64,000 bases of DNA from Bradyrhizobium viridifuturi (GTDB lineage: Bacteria; Pseudomonadota; Alphaproteobacteria; Rhizobiales; Xanthobacteraceae): NCBI RefSeq assembly GCF_001238275.1, contig NZ_LGTB01000020.1, forward strand, positions 62,001-126,000, given 5' to 3'. Every line of letters starts with the position of its first letter. Position 1 is the stretch's first letter. Position numbers and translations under genes: made by a program. Positions 46,594 through 55,699 of this stretch are shown one piece after another. Below the pieces are notes generated by a model, which saw only the letters and a program-made list of their open reading frames with translations, had not been told where the DNA came from and did not search any database.

Positions 46594-46839
46594 ATGCGCG
46601 GCATTTGCGGGACCATGTTGGGCTGCGTCGTCGCGCTCGGTCTGAGTGCGCCCGTGTCCGCGCAAAACACGGTCCCTGCCCCGGCGGCGAAGGCCGTCCA
46701 GCCGCGTGTGCTCACCGGCAAGGAACGGCTCGGACGCAAATGGACCGACGAGCAGCGCATCGACAATTGCAATGTGCCGCTGGACAAGCGGGGCACCAAG
46801 CCGCGGCCAAGTGCCTGCCCCCATGCACCGTCGAGCTGA
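46594..46839 (+). CDS. Small exported proline-rich protein
   Basis: The 81-residue precursor has a signal peptide (MRGICGTMLGCVVALGLSAPVSA) and a short mature part, including RLGRKWTDEQRIDNCNVPLDKRGTKPRP and a final Cys. The DEQRxDNCxVP pattern with trailing Pro and Arg occurs in small Bradyrhizobium exported proteins of unknown role. It is divergent from lanM, with a 199-base gap between them, and 228 bases upstream of the second PQQ dehydrogenase. GCGAGGTAACCC supplies a weak ribosome binding site. Confidence 0.6.
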   Translation: MRGICGTMLGCVVALGLSAPVSAQNTVPAPAAKAVQPRVLTGKERLGRKWTDEQRIDNCNVPLDKRGTKPRPSACPHAPSS

Positions 46840-47067
46840 TCGAACCGTTCGCGCTGCGGCATAAGGTCGAGCCGACCGTGGCCTTGCGTATTCCACACGA
46901 CGGTAAGCTACGGACGCATCAGCGGAAAAGTCGACGCCCTCGATCGGCTTTGCGCGGTGACTGGGGTTCGTTCACGTTTTCGTATTGACCCGTTTTGGTT
47001 TCAGGCCGATGGTTCCATCCGCAACGTCAGGATAGGCGTGCAGCAAAAGGTTCATTGGGAGGATAGG

Positions 47068-48732
47068 ATGAGACGCATTGCGCTGGCCGCAAGCCTCGTG
47101 ATTCTTGCATCTTACGGTGCAAGCGCTCAGACCAACGAGCAGTTGGTCAAGGGTGCGACGGATACATCGAACGTTCTCAATTACGGAATGGGTTACAACC
47201 TTCAGCGCTTCTCGACGCTGAACCAGATCAACAAGGACACCGTCAAGAATCTGGTGCCGGTCTGGAACTACAGCCTGAACGACGACCGCAGCGAAGAATC
47301 GCAGCCGCTCGTGTATCAAGGCGTCCTCTACGTCACCACGCACAACGCCACGATCGCGATCGACGCCAAGACCGGCAAGCAGATCTGGAAGACCAAGGTC
47401 GAATATCCCGCCGAGACGCCGCGCATCGTCTGCTGCGGCATCATCAATCGCGGCGCTGCCCTCTATGACGGCAAACTGTTCCGCACCACCCTCGACGCCA
47501 ATGTGATCGCGCTCGATGCCAAGACCGGCAAGGAGCTGTGGCGCGAGAAGGCTGCGGACATCAAGGAAGGCTACTCGATGACGGTGGCGCCGCTGGTCGC
47601 CGACGGCGTCGTGATCACCGGCATCTCGGGCGCCGAATTCGGCACCCGTGGCTTCATCGACGGCTGGGATCCGGCCACCGGCAAGAAGCTCTGGCGGACC
47701 TACTCGATCCCGACCCCAGACGAGCCCGGCGGCGACACCTGGAAGGGCGATACCTGGAAGCTCGGCGGCGGATCGACCTGGATCACCGGCTCCTACGATG
47801 CTGAATTGAACACGGTTTATTGGGGCATCGGCAATCCCGGACCGTTCAACTCGGCCGTGCGTCCCGGCGACAACCTCTACACCTGCTCGGTGCTGGCGCT
47901 CGATCCGAAGACCGGGAAGATCAAGTGGCACTACCAGTTCTCGCCGAACAACCCGTTCGACTACGACTCGGTGGCCGAGATGGTGCTCGCCGACATGAAT
48001 GTCGAGGGCAAGCCGACCAAGGTGCTGATGGACGCCAACCGCAACGGCTTCTTCTACGTGCTCGACCGCACCAACGGGAAGCTGCTCGCGGCCAATCCCT
48101 ATGTGAACGTCAACTGGGCTACCGGCGTCGACCTGAAGACCGGACGGCCGATCGAGACCGACGTCGCCAAGGATGCGCGTGACGGCAAGAAGGTCACGGT
48201 CTACCCGTCGATCCTCGGCGGCAAGAACTGGGAGCCGATGTCGTTCAATCCGCAGACCGGCCTCGCCTATGCCAACACGCTCGCCTTCGGCGGCAAGTAC
48301 AAGGCCGAGCCGGTGACGTTCAAGCAGGGCGAATGGTATCTCGGCATGGACCTCACCGACCCCTGGGAATGGGGCACCGGACCGCGCGGCCATCTCAAGG
48401 CGATCGATCCGATGACCGGCAAGGCGAAGTGGGAAGCGCCGAGCGATATTCCGCGCTTCTCCGGCGTGCTCTCCACGGCCGGCGGCGTGGTGTTCTCCGG
48501 TCAGTTGACCGGCGAGTTCGAGGCGTTCGACGCCGACAACGGCAAGAAGCTCTGGCAGTTCCAGACCGGCTCGGGCATCGAAGGACAACCGGTAACCTGG
48601 CAGCAGGACGGCGTGCAATATGTTGCCGTCACCTCGGGATATGGCGGCGTCTATTCGCTGTTCTCGGGCGACGAGCGGCTTGCCAAGGTGCCGCCCGGCG
48701 GCTCGGTGTGGGTTTTCGCGGTCAAGAACTGA
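47068..48732 (+). CDS. Second PQQ alcohol dehydrogenase, probably lanthanide-dependent, not XoxF
   Basis: The 554-residue periplasmic quinoprotein has a signal peptide to about residue 20, the vicinal disulfide VCCGII at 122-123 and propeller repeats. Active-site residues are Glu190 (SGAEFG), Asn256 (GIGNPG), Asp298 and Asp300 in NPFDYDSVAEM. The second Asp predicts a lanthanide cofactor. It lacks XoxF marks such as STGVLRGHEG and looks nearer to the ethanol-type family (ExaF/PedH), though it is more compact. GGGAGGAT precedes the ATG. It is followed by a cytochrome c and a XoxJ-like gene, so a complete oxidation module is encoded. Confidence 0.85.
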   Translation: MRRIALAASLVILASYGASAQTNEQLVKGATDTSNVLNYGMGYNLQRFSTLNQINKDTVKNLVPVWNYSLNDDRSEESQPLVYQGVLYVTTHNATIAIDAKTGKQIWKTKVEYPAETPRIVCCGIINRGAALYDGKLFRTTLDANVIALDAKTGKELWREKAADIKEGYSMTVAPLVADGVVITGISGAEFGTRGFIDGWDPATGKKLWRTYSIPTPDEPGGDTWKGDTWKLGGGSTWITGSYDAELNTVYWGIGNPGPFNSAVRPGDNLYTCSVLALDPKTGKIKWHYQFSPNNPFDYDSVAEMVLADMNVEGKPTKVLMDANRNGFFYVLDRTNGKLLAANPYVNVNWATGVDLKTGRPIETDVAKDARDGKKVTVYPSILGGKNWEPMSFNPQTGLAYANTLAFGGKYKAEPVTFKQGEWYLGMDLTDPWEWGTGPRGHLKAIDPMTGKAKWEAPSDIPRFSGVLSTAGGVVFSGQLTGEFEAFDADNGKKLWQFQTGSGIEGQPVTWQQDGVQYVAVTSGYGGVYSLFSGDERLAKVPPGGSVWVFAVKN

Positions 48733-48745
48733 GCGCGGAGCACAC

Positions 48746-49096
48746 GTGACTGAAAGAGTAACCCTGTTGACGGCGGCGATCTTCGCCGCCGTCGCGGCGG
48801 CCTTGATCACCTTGATCCCGGCGGCCGCGCAGCAAGCCAGTGCAATCGACCTTGAAGGCCAGACCGACCAAGGCAAGGTCACCTACGCCAAGAACTGCTC
48901 GCATTGCCATGGTCCCAACATGGTCAACTCCGGCACCATCACGCCGGACCTGCGCGCGTTTGCCGGCGACAAGACGCGCTTCGTGACCACGGTGAAGCAA
49001 GGCAAGAACGGCAAGATGCCGCCCTGGGCCGATATCCTGAGCGAGCAGGAAATCGCCGACGTCTGGGCCTTCCTGTCGAGCCGGAGGACCCAATGA
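48746..49096 (+). CDS. Cytochrome c partner of the second PQQ dehydrogenase
   Basis: The 116-residue precursor has a signal peptide (residues 1-28) and a single haem site CSHCH in YAKNCSHCHGPNMVNSG. The probable methionine ligand is in GKMPPWADIL. The GTG start at 48746, 14 bases after the dehydrogenase stop, is preferred because GCGGAG precedes it and the signal peptide then begins correctly. Its stop overlaps the next start by four bases. It should accept electrons from the dehydrogenase in the periplasm; it is shorter than XoxG at 21330. Confidence 0.85.
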   Translation: MTERVTLLTAAIFAAVAAALITLIPAAAQQASAIDLEGQTDQGKVTYAKNCSHCHGPNMVNSGTITPDLRAFAGDKTRFVTTVKQGKNGKMPPWADILSEQEIADVWAFLSSRRTQ

Positions 49097-50030
49097 GGGC
49101 CCTGCTTGCCGGCATTGCGACGGCTCTGCTTCTCGCCACGACGGCGCTGGCGCATGCCGCCGACGCGCCGCTCAAAGTATGCCTCGACGAGGACCTGCCG
49201 CCCTTGTCGGCGCATCATCGCGGCAAACCGGACGCCGGCTTCGACGTCGCGCTCGCGCAAGCGATTGCCGAGCGGCTCGGGCGTCCGCTCAAGATCCAGT
49301 GGTTCGAGAGCAAGCTCGACGAGGATTCGAGCCCGGCGCTGGAAGCCAATGCCCTGCTGTCGGACGGACGTTGCGCGCTGGTCGGCGGCTACGCGCTCAC
49401 CACGGATTCGCTGAAGGCGCCCGGCGTCACGACGGCCAAGTTGCCGGACTTCGATGGCGCGACCCGCGACGATCGCCGCCGCCGGATCCCGATCGGAGTG
49501 CTGGCGCCAAGTCAGCCCTACATCTATTCACCGATGACCGTCGTGCTCGGTCCCAAGGCCAAGGACAAGCTCAAGGACCGCAAGATCGCCAATATCGGCG
49601 ATCTTGCCGGCCTTCGCCTGACTATCGAAAGCGGCACGCTGGGCGATGCCATCCTGATGACTTTCGACAAGGGAAAACTGATCGAGGACATCACCCACCT
49701 CGTTCCCGGACGCAGCGACCTCCTGGGAGACCTCGAGCGCGGTGAATTCGACGCCACGCTGCTCGACCTGCGCCGGTTCGACGCCTATCGCGCTGATCAT
49801 CCCGACACCAAGATCACGGCGTCGGGATATTATTATCCGATCGGCGCCAACCGCGGCTACGTCGCGCTCGAAACCGACAAGGCATTGCTGGAGGCTGTCA
49901 ACAAGGTGCTGTCCGATCTGCAGGCCAACGGCACCATTGCGAGCTCGGCAAGGCGGCAGGCCTCACCTGGCTTCCCCCGCGCGAGCCGATCATTCTCGGC
50001 GATGTCTGGCTGAAGATCCTGAACCGATGA
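49093..50030 (+). CDS. XoxJ-like periplasmic binding protein (C-terminus frameshifted)
   Basis: The exported protein has a signal peptide (about residues 1-23), then LKVCLDEDLPPLSAHHRGKPDAGFDVALAQAIAERLGR, the type II binding fold shared with XoxJ/MoxJ. At 49940 a CC has become C (ATTGCGAGC for ATTGCCGAGC). As written the last residues become RRQASPGFPRASRS and a stop comes at 50013. In the restored frame the tail is AELGKAAGLTWLPP through VWLKILNR, with a stop at 50028-50030 and 312 residues. It probably helps mature the second dehydrogenase. Confidence 0.8.
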
Positions 50031-50046
50031 CGGAGGAGATGGCGGA

Positions 50047-50949
50047 CTATCTCAAATAGCTCGCCAGGTTCATGCTCTGGATCTTGGAGATCGCCGAGTA
50101 GGACGCCGTCAGCTGCGCCTGATAAGTCGAAAGCTGCGCCGTTACGGCTGCGACGTCGACGCTGGTGAGGTTGGTCGACAGCGTCTTGGCAAAGTTCTGG
50201 TAGTCGCTCTGGTCGGTGCTGGCGGTCTCGATCTGCGACGCCGCGGTCGAAAGCTTGGCCTGCACGGTCGACGTTGCATCCAGCGCTGTGCTGGCGAGAT
50301 CAAGCGCTTGCGTGATGTCGGTCGACGACAACGTCGTGCTGTTGCCGACGTATTTCAACAGCCGCATGACCTGTTCGAAGGCCGGATTGTCGGCGGTGAC
50401 CCCGTAGGAAACGGACTGGCTGTCCGAAACCCGCACCGACGCGATCTCACTGTCACCCTTGTAATAGCTGGTATCTGATGTCGTCAGCGACCCGGTTCCG
50501 GTGTCGAAGCTCGATAGATTCGCGGGTGCCGTGTCGGTGCGGGCACCGCTGAAGACATATTCGCCGTCATACTGGGTATTGAGCAGGCCCTGCATCTGCG
50601 ACATCGCCTGCTGGGCGTAGTTGATCACCGATGCAGTCGCCGTGCTGCTGCCCGTGGTAGCCGCGCTGAGCTGGGTCCGCAGCTGCGTGATGATATCGGT
50701 CACCGAGCCGACCGCCGAATACATCGCCTGCACCTTGTTGTCGGCGAGATTGCTGGCATCGATATAGGTCTGGGCGCGCGTCACCGAGACCTGCAGATTG
50801 ATGACGCGACCGGCGTTGGAGCCGTAGCCGCCGAAATCCTCGGATTGCAGCCCGGAGGACTCCTGCACCTGCTCATTGGCCATCGCCGCCTGCAGGCGCA
50901 GCGCGCTTGATATCATCTGGTCCGACTGCGCGAAGGTGGCAACACGCAT
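50047..50949 (-). CDS. flgL: Flagellar hook-filament junction protein 3
   Basis: The 300-residue protein has the flagellin-like N-terminal helix (QSDQMISSALRLQAAMANEQVQESSGLQ) and C-terminal helical partner (TYQAQLTASYSAISKIQSMNLASYL), the two halves that pack into the filament tube. The middle is Thr/Ser rich. It is the distal gene of the flgK-flgL pair. An in-frame ATG two codons upstream (50955) is an alternative start. It is secreted through the flagellar export apparatus, without a cleaved signal peptide. Confidence 0.85.
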   Translation of the reverse strand: MRVATFAQSDQMISSALRLQAAMANEQVQESSGLQSEDFGGYGSNAGRVINLQVSVTRAQTYIDASNLADNKVQAMYSAVGSVTDIITQLRTQLSAATTGSSTATASVINYAQQAMSQMQGLLNTQYDGEYVFSGARTDTAPANLSSFDTGTGSLTTSDTSYYKGDSEIASVRVSDSQSVSYGVTADNPAFEQVMRLLKYVGNSTTLSSTDITQALDLASTALDATSTVQAKLSTAASQIETASTDQSDYQNFAKTLSTNLTSVDVAAVTAQLSTYQAQLTASYSAISKIQSMNLASYLR

Positions 50950-50971
50950 CAGCATGACGACGGCCTCACAC

Positions 50972-52750
50972 TCAAGCTGCGGTCATCGCGGTCATCAGCG
51001 CCGAGAACATGGCGTTGATGGCCGTGATGATCTGGGACGCCGCAGCGTACTTGTTCTGCAGGGCACTCAGATTGGCGCTTTCCTGGTCGATGTTGACGCC
51101 GGATTGCGACGACAGCGAACTCGCATAGGTCGATTGCGCAGTCTGCTTGGCGGTGTAGGTCGACGACGCCTGGGTCGCCTTGCTGGCGACGTTGGCGATG
51201 ATCGCGGCTGCATAGTCGGTGAACGAGCCGGTGGTGGCGCCGAGCCCACCCGCCATGGCAAAATTGGTCGACCCGGTCAGCGCGCTCGAGAGCGCGTTCA
51301 CGACCGTTGCCGAGCCCGCGGACAGCACCGAGCTTCCAACGGACAACGTCGACGACGCGTCGAGTGTCGACGTCGGCAGCGTCGCCGTGCCGCTGAGGAT
51401 GTCGCTGCGAACCGCGATGTTGGAAGCGCCGGTCCCCGTGATCAGGTCGTTGAGTCCGAAGTAATCCGAGAAGCCCTCGCCCGAACTGCCGACCGAGCTC
51501 GTCATCTGGTTGATGGCAATACCGTTGCCGGATCCAGTGGCAGAGATCGTCAGATGCCCGTTGGCATCGACCGATGCGGATACGCCCGAAATCCCGTTGA
51601 TCGCGGTGGCGAGCGCGCCGACCGTCGTGTAGGACGCCAGATTGAGGTCCTGGTAGGACACCAGATTGCCGCTCTTGTCCGCGACCGCAATCCGCACCGT
51701 TCCCGTTGCCGACAGCGGTGTCGCGTTGCTCACGGTGGTGGTTCCGGTCAGGCTGGCCGGCGGCGGCATCGACGTGCCTTGGTTCGATACGGCGTTGACG
51801 CTCGCGGCCAACTGCTGGGCAAGTTCGTCGAGCTGCGACTGCGCGGCCGGCAATGTCTGGTCCCGCAGGGCGATCAGCGCGCTGACCTTGCCGGAGGTGA
51901 TCTGCGAGGTGATGTCGACCCCGTTGACGGTGATGCCGCTGAAGCCGCTTGTCGCCGATCCCGCCACATACGTCGTCGATGCCGTGACATTGGACGTCGG
52001 CGTGTAGCTCAAGGGGTGCGCCGTGCTGTCGACCAGCGCCTGGCCCGAGCCGCTATAGATCTGCAGATCACCGCTCGAATTGGTGAAATAGCTCACGTTC
52101 ATTTGCGACGCGAGGTCCTGCAGCGCGCTGTTGCGCTGGTCCTCGAGATCGGCGGTCGGCTGGCCCGCAGCCGCTTCCTGCTTGATCTGCTTGTTGAGGT
52201 CGGAGATCTGCTGCAGATCGGAATTGATGTCGCTGACCGACGAGGCGATGTCCTGGTCCGCATCGGCGCGCAGCTTCTGGATGCCGCTCGAGGTCTGCTG
52301 CAGCTGCGTTGTGACCGCGTTGAGCGCGCTGACGGCGTTCGACTGAAGCGAGGCGCTGCTCGGCGTGCTCGCCAGCGACGACAACGCCGATTCGAATGCT
52401 GCGAGCGTATTGGCCAGCGAGGTGCCCGTCGTGGAGCTGTCCCCGCTCGAGGTCGAGCCATAGAGCTGCTGGAGCTCGGTCAGATAGTTGTTGTTGGTGT
52501 CCGCGGCCCCAAGATCGGAATCGGCTCCGACCAGCGACTTCAGGAGCAGCTTGTCCACCGAGCTGCTGATCCCGGTGATCGTAACGCCGGTACCGACGCC
52601 AGCGGTGACGCTGCTGCTCTGGTTGGCGGTCTTCTCGGTATAGCCCTTGGTGTCGGCATTGGAGATATTGGCCGAGGCGATGCTGATCTGCACCTGCGTG
52701 GCTGACAGCCCGCTGAATGCGATGCTCCGTGCAATATCGAGCGACGACAC
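50972..52750 (-). CDS. flgK: Flagellar hook-associated protein 1
   Basis: The 592-residue protein has the N-terminal FlgK segment SLDIARSIAFSGLSATQVQISIASANISNADTKGYTEK, including the ISNxxTxGY motif, and the C-terminal junction segment YASSLSSQSGVNIDQESANLSALQNKYAAASQIITAINAMFSALM. The middle is Ser/Thr rich and variable. It forms the hook-filament junction with FlgL. It is 22 bases upstream of flgL on the minus strand. Confidence 0.88.
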   Translation of the reverse strand: MSSLDIARSIAFSGLSATQVQISIASANISNADTKGYTEKTANQSSSVTAGVGTGVTITGISSSVDKLLLKSLVGADSDLGAADTNNNYLTELQQLYGSTSSGDSSTTGTSLANTLAAFESALSSLASTPSSASLQSNAVSALNAVTTQLQQTSSGIQKLRADADQDIASSVSDINSDLQQISDLNKQIKQEAAAGQPTADLEDQRNSALQDLASQMNVSYFTNSSGDLQIYSGSGQALVDSTAHPLSYTPTSNVTASTTYVAGSATSGFSGITVNGVDITSQITSGKVSALIALRDQTLPAAQSQLDELAQQLAASVNAVSNQGTSMPPPASLTGTTTVSNATPLSATGTVRIAVADKSGNLVSYQDLNLASYTTVGALATAINGISGVSASVDANGHLTISATGSGNGIAINQMTSSVGSSGEGFSDYFGLNDLITGTGASNIAVRSDILSGTATLPTSTLDASSTLSVGSSVLSAGSATVVNALSSALTGSTNFAMAGGLGATTGSFTDYAAAIIANVASKATQASSTYTAKQTAQSTYASSLSSQSGVNIDQESANLSALQNKYAAASQIITAINAMFSALMTAMTAA

Positions 52751-52777
52751 GACCTACTCCCTCCAGCGCCGGCCCGA

Positions 52778-53233
52778 TCAGGCCCGCACGTTGGTGCCAT
52801 AGGACATCGCGGGCGTGACGCGACGGCCGCCGGCCCCATAAGGCGATACGTTGGCGAGCTGCTCACGGATCGCCTGCATGATTGCCTCGATCCTGCGATT
52901 GCTGGCATCGATCGCCGCGCGCAGCCGCATCACGTTCTCGTCCATCGCGACCCGGAGCTTCAGGATCCGGTCCAACAGCTGCTCGCGCAGCACGCGGTCC
53001 TGGACGTTGAGGTTCGCGGTCTTGCCGACGGCTTCGGCCACACACTGCTCGAACAGCGTGGCAAGCCGGTTCTTCTCGTCGACCTGCTTCAGCCGCGAGG
53101 CCGGCAGCCCCTTGGCGAGCTCGACATTCTCCTCGTTCACGATCGCGATCAGATTGTCGATCAGCGCGATCAACGACCTGGCGCGCTCGTCATTGCCCGC
53201 GGGATTGATCTTGATGTTGCGTTCCGGTGTCAT
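52778..53233 (-). CDS. FlgN-like flagellar export chaperone
   Basis: The 151-residue protein is almost all alpha-helical: ERARSLIALIDNLIAIVNEENVELAKGLPASRLKQVDEKNRLATLFEQCV matches the FlgN pattern, followed by coiled-coil helices to residue 135. FlgN chaperones carry FlgK and FlgL to the export gate. Its position immediately upstream of flgK supports this. Start 53233 has GGGAGCG upstream. Confidence 0.68.
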   Translation of the reverse strand: MTPERNIKINPAGNDERARSLIALIDNLIAIVNEENVELAKGLPASRLKQVDEKNRLATLFEQCVAEAVGKTANLNVQDRVLREQLLDRILKLRVAMDENVMRLRAAIDASNRRIEAIMQAIREQLANVSPYGAGGRRVTPAMSYGTNVRA

Positions 53234-53252
53234 GTCATCGCTCCCGTTCAAG

Positions 53253-53510
53253 CTAGTGTCCGCGACGCAGGGCGCTGACCGATCGTGCGCTGCGCCCATA
53301 CGCGGTGATTGCCGTTACCCGGGCCGAAGCCCGGTTGAATTCCTGGTCGAGCCGTGCGCATTCGCGCATCAGCAGATCGCGCAAGGTTCCGATGTCGTCG
53401 AGCAGCGCGACGAGCTGCGCCCGGTCGTCCGCCTTGACGGCGCCCGCCCGCGCGGTCAGGCGCCGCAGCTCGCGCAACAAGGCATCTTCGCGGCTTGCGT
53501 TTGCCATCAT
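53253..53510 (-). CDS. Small helical flagellar-cluster protein
   Basis: The 85-residue protein is helical and rich in Arg, Ala and Leu (LLRELRRLTARAGAVKADDRAQLVALLDDIGTLRDLLMREC). It lies between the FlgN-like gene and flgE on the same strand. Its ATG at 53510 overlaps the restored stop of flgE, which implies translational coupling. I do not recognise a family; a small chaperone or assembly helper is plausible but unproved. Confidence 0.6.
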   Translation of the reverse strand: MMANASREDALLRELRRLTARAGAVKADDRAQLVALLDDIGTLRDLLMRECARLDQEFNRASARVTAITAYGRSARSVSALRRGH

Positions 53511-54777
53511 CGCGACACCGCCGAGATCAGCGTGTCGAACATCTTGTTGACGGTGGTGATCACCTGCGACGCCGCCGAATAGGCTGCTGCGCCGAGATCA
53601 TGTTGGAGAACTGGCCGCTGGTATCGGTGGTGCTGGATTCCAGTTCGCTGCCGTAGATCGTGCCCGCGCCGTTGGTCCCGGACGTCTGCAGCGTGGCGCT
53701 GCCGGAAGCCGCCGTCGCGGAATACATGCCGTCGCTCGCGGCGTTCAATCCGTTCGGGTCACTGAAGGTCGCGACCGCAATCTTGTAGATCGCGATCGTC
53801 TGCCCGTTGGAGTAGGTCGCATCGACTACGCCGCCCTTCCCGATCGCGATGCTGCTCAGCTTGCCGTAGGGAAGGCCATCGGGCGTAATGCCGGTGAGAT
53901 TCACCTGCGGCGTCGTCTCGCCCGACGCGTATTGGGTGAGGCCGTCGGTCTTGCCGACGGTGCCGAGATTGAGCGCGATGCTGCTGTTGGCGGCGCCGTC
54001 GGTCCAGCCCGTCACCGAGATTGTGGGCGGGCTCGGATTCGTCGAAGCGAGCGAACCATCGCTATTGAAGGTGATGGCCACCGTGCCGCTGCTCGTCGTT
54101 CCCGTCGTGGTGCTCGAATTCGAAGCAAGCGTCGGGTTACCAAAACTCGCGGTCCAGGCATTGGCGCCGGTCTTGGTCCAGGTGATCTGGATCGAATTCG
54201 CGGTTCCGAGCGAGTCGTAGGCGGTCATCGAGCTGGTGAAGGTGGCACCGGTCGCGGCATCGGAGGGCAGGTTCGCTGCGATCGTCGCCTTCGTGGTGGC
54301 GCTGCCGCTGGTCGAGGCGACCTGGGTGTTGATCGGCCCGAGACTTGCGGCTGACGCATTGCCGATGATGTTGCCTTGCGCGTCGGTGCGCCAGCCCTCG
54401 AGGTAATTGCCGTTGTTTACGAGATAGCCAGCGTTATCGGTGGTGAACGCACCGTTGCGCGTATACGAGGTGGTGCCGCCGGCCGTCGCGTTGGTAGTGA
54501 CGAAGAAGCCGCTGCCCTGGATCGCGACATCGGTCGCATTGGTCGTCGCGGACAACAGGCCCTGCTGGGTGATGTTGGCGCGGCCGGACACCGTGACGCC
54601 GCCGGACGTGTACGAGGTTGCGGTGTTCGACGCCGTCACCAGGTCTTCGAACATCGCAGACGTGGTCTTGTAACCCGTGGTGTCGGCGTTGGAGATGTTG
54701 TCGGAAATCATTGCCAGCGACTGGCTCTGCGAATTGAGCGCCGAGATCGCCGAGGAAAGTGCGCCAGTAAGACTCAT
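53507..54777 (-). CDS. flgE: Flagellar hook protein (C-terminus frameshifted)
   Basis: The protein has the hook N-terminus SLTGALSSAISALNSQSQSLAMISDNISNADTTGYK, then Thr/Ser-rich domains with IQGSGFFVTT, and near the end ESSTTDTSGQFSNMISAQQ. At 53585 one base of a CC pair (plus strand) is missing, so the annotated frame ends in PIRRRRR at 53560. Restoring it gives AYSAASQVITTVNKMFDTLISAVSR and a stop at 53507-53509, 423 residues. That tail is the conserved polymerisation helix of hook proteins, so the literal frame would not assemble. Confidence 0.85.
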
Positions 54778-54796
54778 GATAATACTCCGGTAGCAA

Positions 54797-55468
54797 TCAG
54801 GACGTGACGCCGATGATGTTGGCGGCGCTGATCGGGACGCCGTTCACGAGCAGCGACGGCGTCGAGCCGGAAGCATCGATCCCGGTCACGATTCCCGTCA
54901 TCGTGGTGTAGCTGAGCAGCGAGTTGCCGGCGGCGTCGGTCGCGGTCACCTGGATCGTGTACTGGCCGCCATTGCTGAGCTGGGTGCCGCTCGTGGTCTG
55001 GCCATTCCAGGTGAAGGTGTTGGAGCCGGCGTTTCCGGTCCCCTTGCCGCTCCACACCGTATTGCCCGACGAATCCTGGATCGCGATCGCGACGTTGGAA
55101 GCGGCCGATGTGAGCGAGTAGCCGAAGGTCGCCGAGCCGTTGGTCAGCTCCGCCGTGTTCGTCTTCGCCTCGACGGTGTGGCCGATATAGTTGACCGAGT
55201 TAAGCGTCACGAGGCTCGAGAACGAGCTCGCGAGCGACGTCATGCTGGCGTTGGTCGACTGCTGTTCGGTGAAGTTGGCGTAGGAGGTGAGCTGGTTGAT
55301 GAAGTCGGTCGTGCTGGTGGCGTTCAGCGGGTCCTGGTTCTGCAGCTCGCTGACCAGCAGGTTGAGGAAATCGGTCGAGCTCATCCCCATCGACGCGCTC
55401 GCTGACGAGCTCGACGACGAGCTCGAGGCGGCGGAGGTCGCAGCAGAGGTTGCCGAGGAAACGGTCAT
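54797..55468 (-). CDS. flgD: Flagellar hook assembly protein
   Basis: The 223-residue cap protein has the FlgD core FLNLLVSELQNQDPLNATSTTDFINQLTSYANFTEQQ at about residues 33-70, followed by the FLG/tudor-like domain NTFTWNGQTTSGTQLSNGGQYTIQV. An N-terminal poly-Ser segment (about ten Ser) is unusual but common in Rhizobiales. The start at 55468 has GAGAGACTTG upstream. It caps the growing hook and is cotranscribed with flgE (20-base gap). Confidence 0.85.
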   Translation of the reverse strand: MTVSSATSAATSAASSSSSSSSASASMGMSSTDFLNLLVSELQNQDPLNATSTTDFINQLTSYANFTEQQSTNASMTSLASSFSSLVTLNSVNYIGHTVEAKTNTAELTNGSATFGYSLTSAASNVAIAIQDSSGNTVWSGKGTGNAGSNTFTWNGQTTSGTQLSNGGQYTIQVTATDAAGNSLLSYTTMTGIVTGIDASGSTPSLLVNGVPISAANIIGVTS

Positions 55469-55559
55469 GACAAGTCTCTCTTCGCCGCGGGCTAGGGCGG
55501 CGGAACGCGTTGGAACATTGGGTCGTGAAGTCGTTCGCAGATAAAACGGATGACGCGCC

Positions 55560-55619
55560 GATTTCAGGCGCGGATTCATCCGCCTGAAATCATTTGATTA
55601 ATCGGCAGATTTTGCCGAT
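55560..55619. terminator. Pair of hairpins upstream of flgD
   Basis: Perfect 11-base arms at 55560-55570 and 55581-55591 (gatttcaggcg and its complement) form the first stem. A second, shorter hairpin (atcggca and tgccgat) lies at 55601-55619. Together they sit between the hypothetical gene at 55700 and flgD, both on the minus strand, and could end transcription of the former. A clear T run is lacking, so this is only a likely terminator. Confidence 0.4.
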
Positions 55620-55699
55620 CGACCGTGGCTCCGCGGCATGCAAACGCGCGCAGACCGCCTCGCCGCGGAACGGCGCGGAGTGCAACAAGAAATGAAAGC

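Noticed and set aside
46972..48882. 636-codon minus-strand frame over the second PQQ dehydrogenase
   Set aside because: It mirrors the dehydrogenase codons; the plus-strand protein has clear active-site motifs and a ribosome binding site.
50876..52705. 609-codon plus-strand frame over flgK
   Set aside because: It is an antisense shadow of the Ser/Thr-rich flgK sequence, with Arg-rich low-complexity product.
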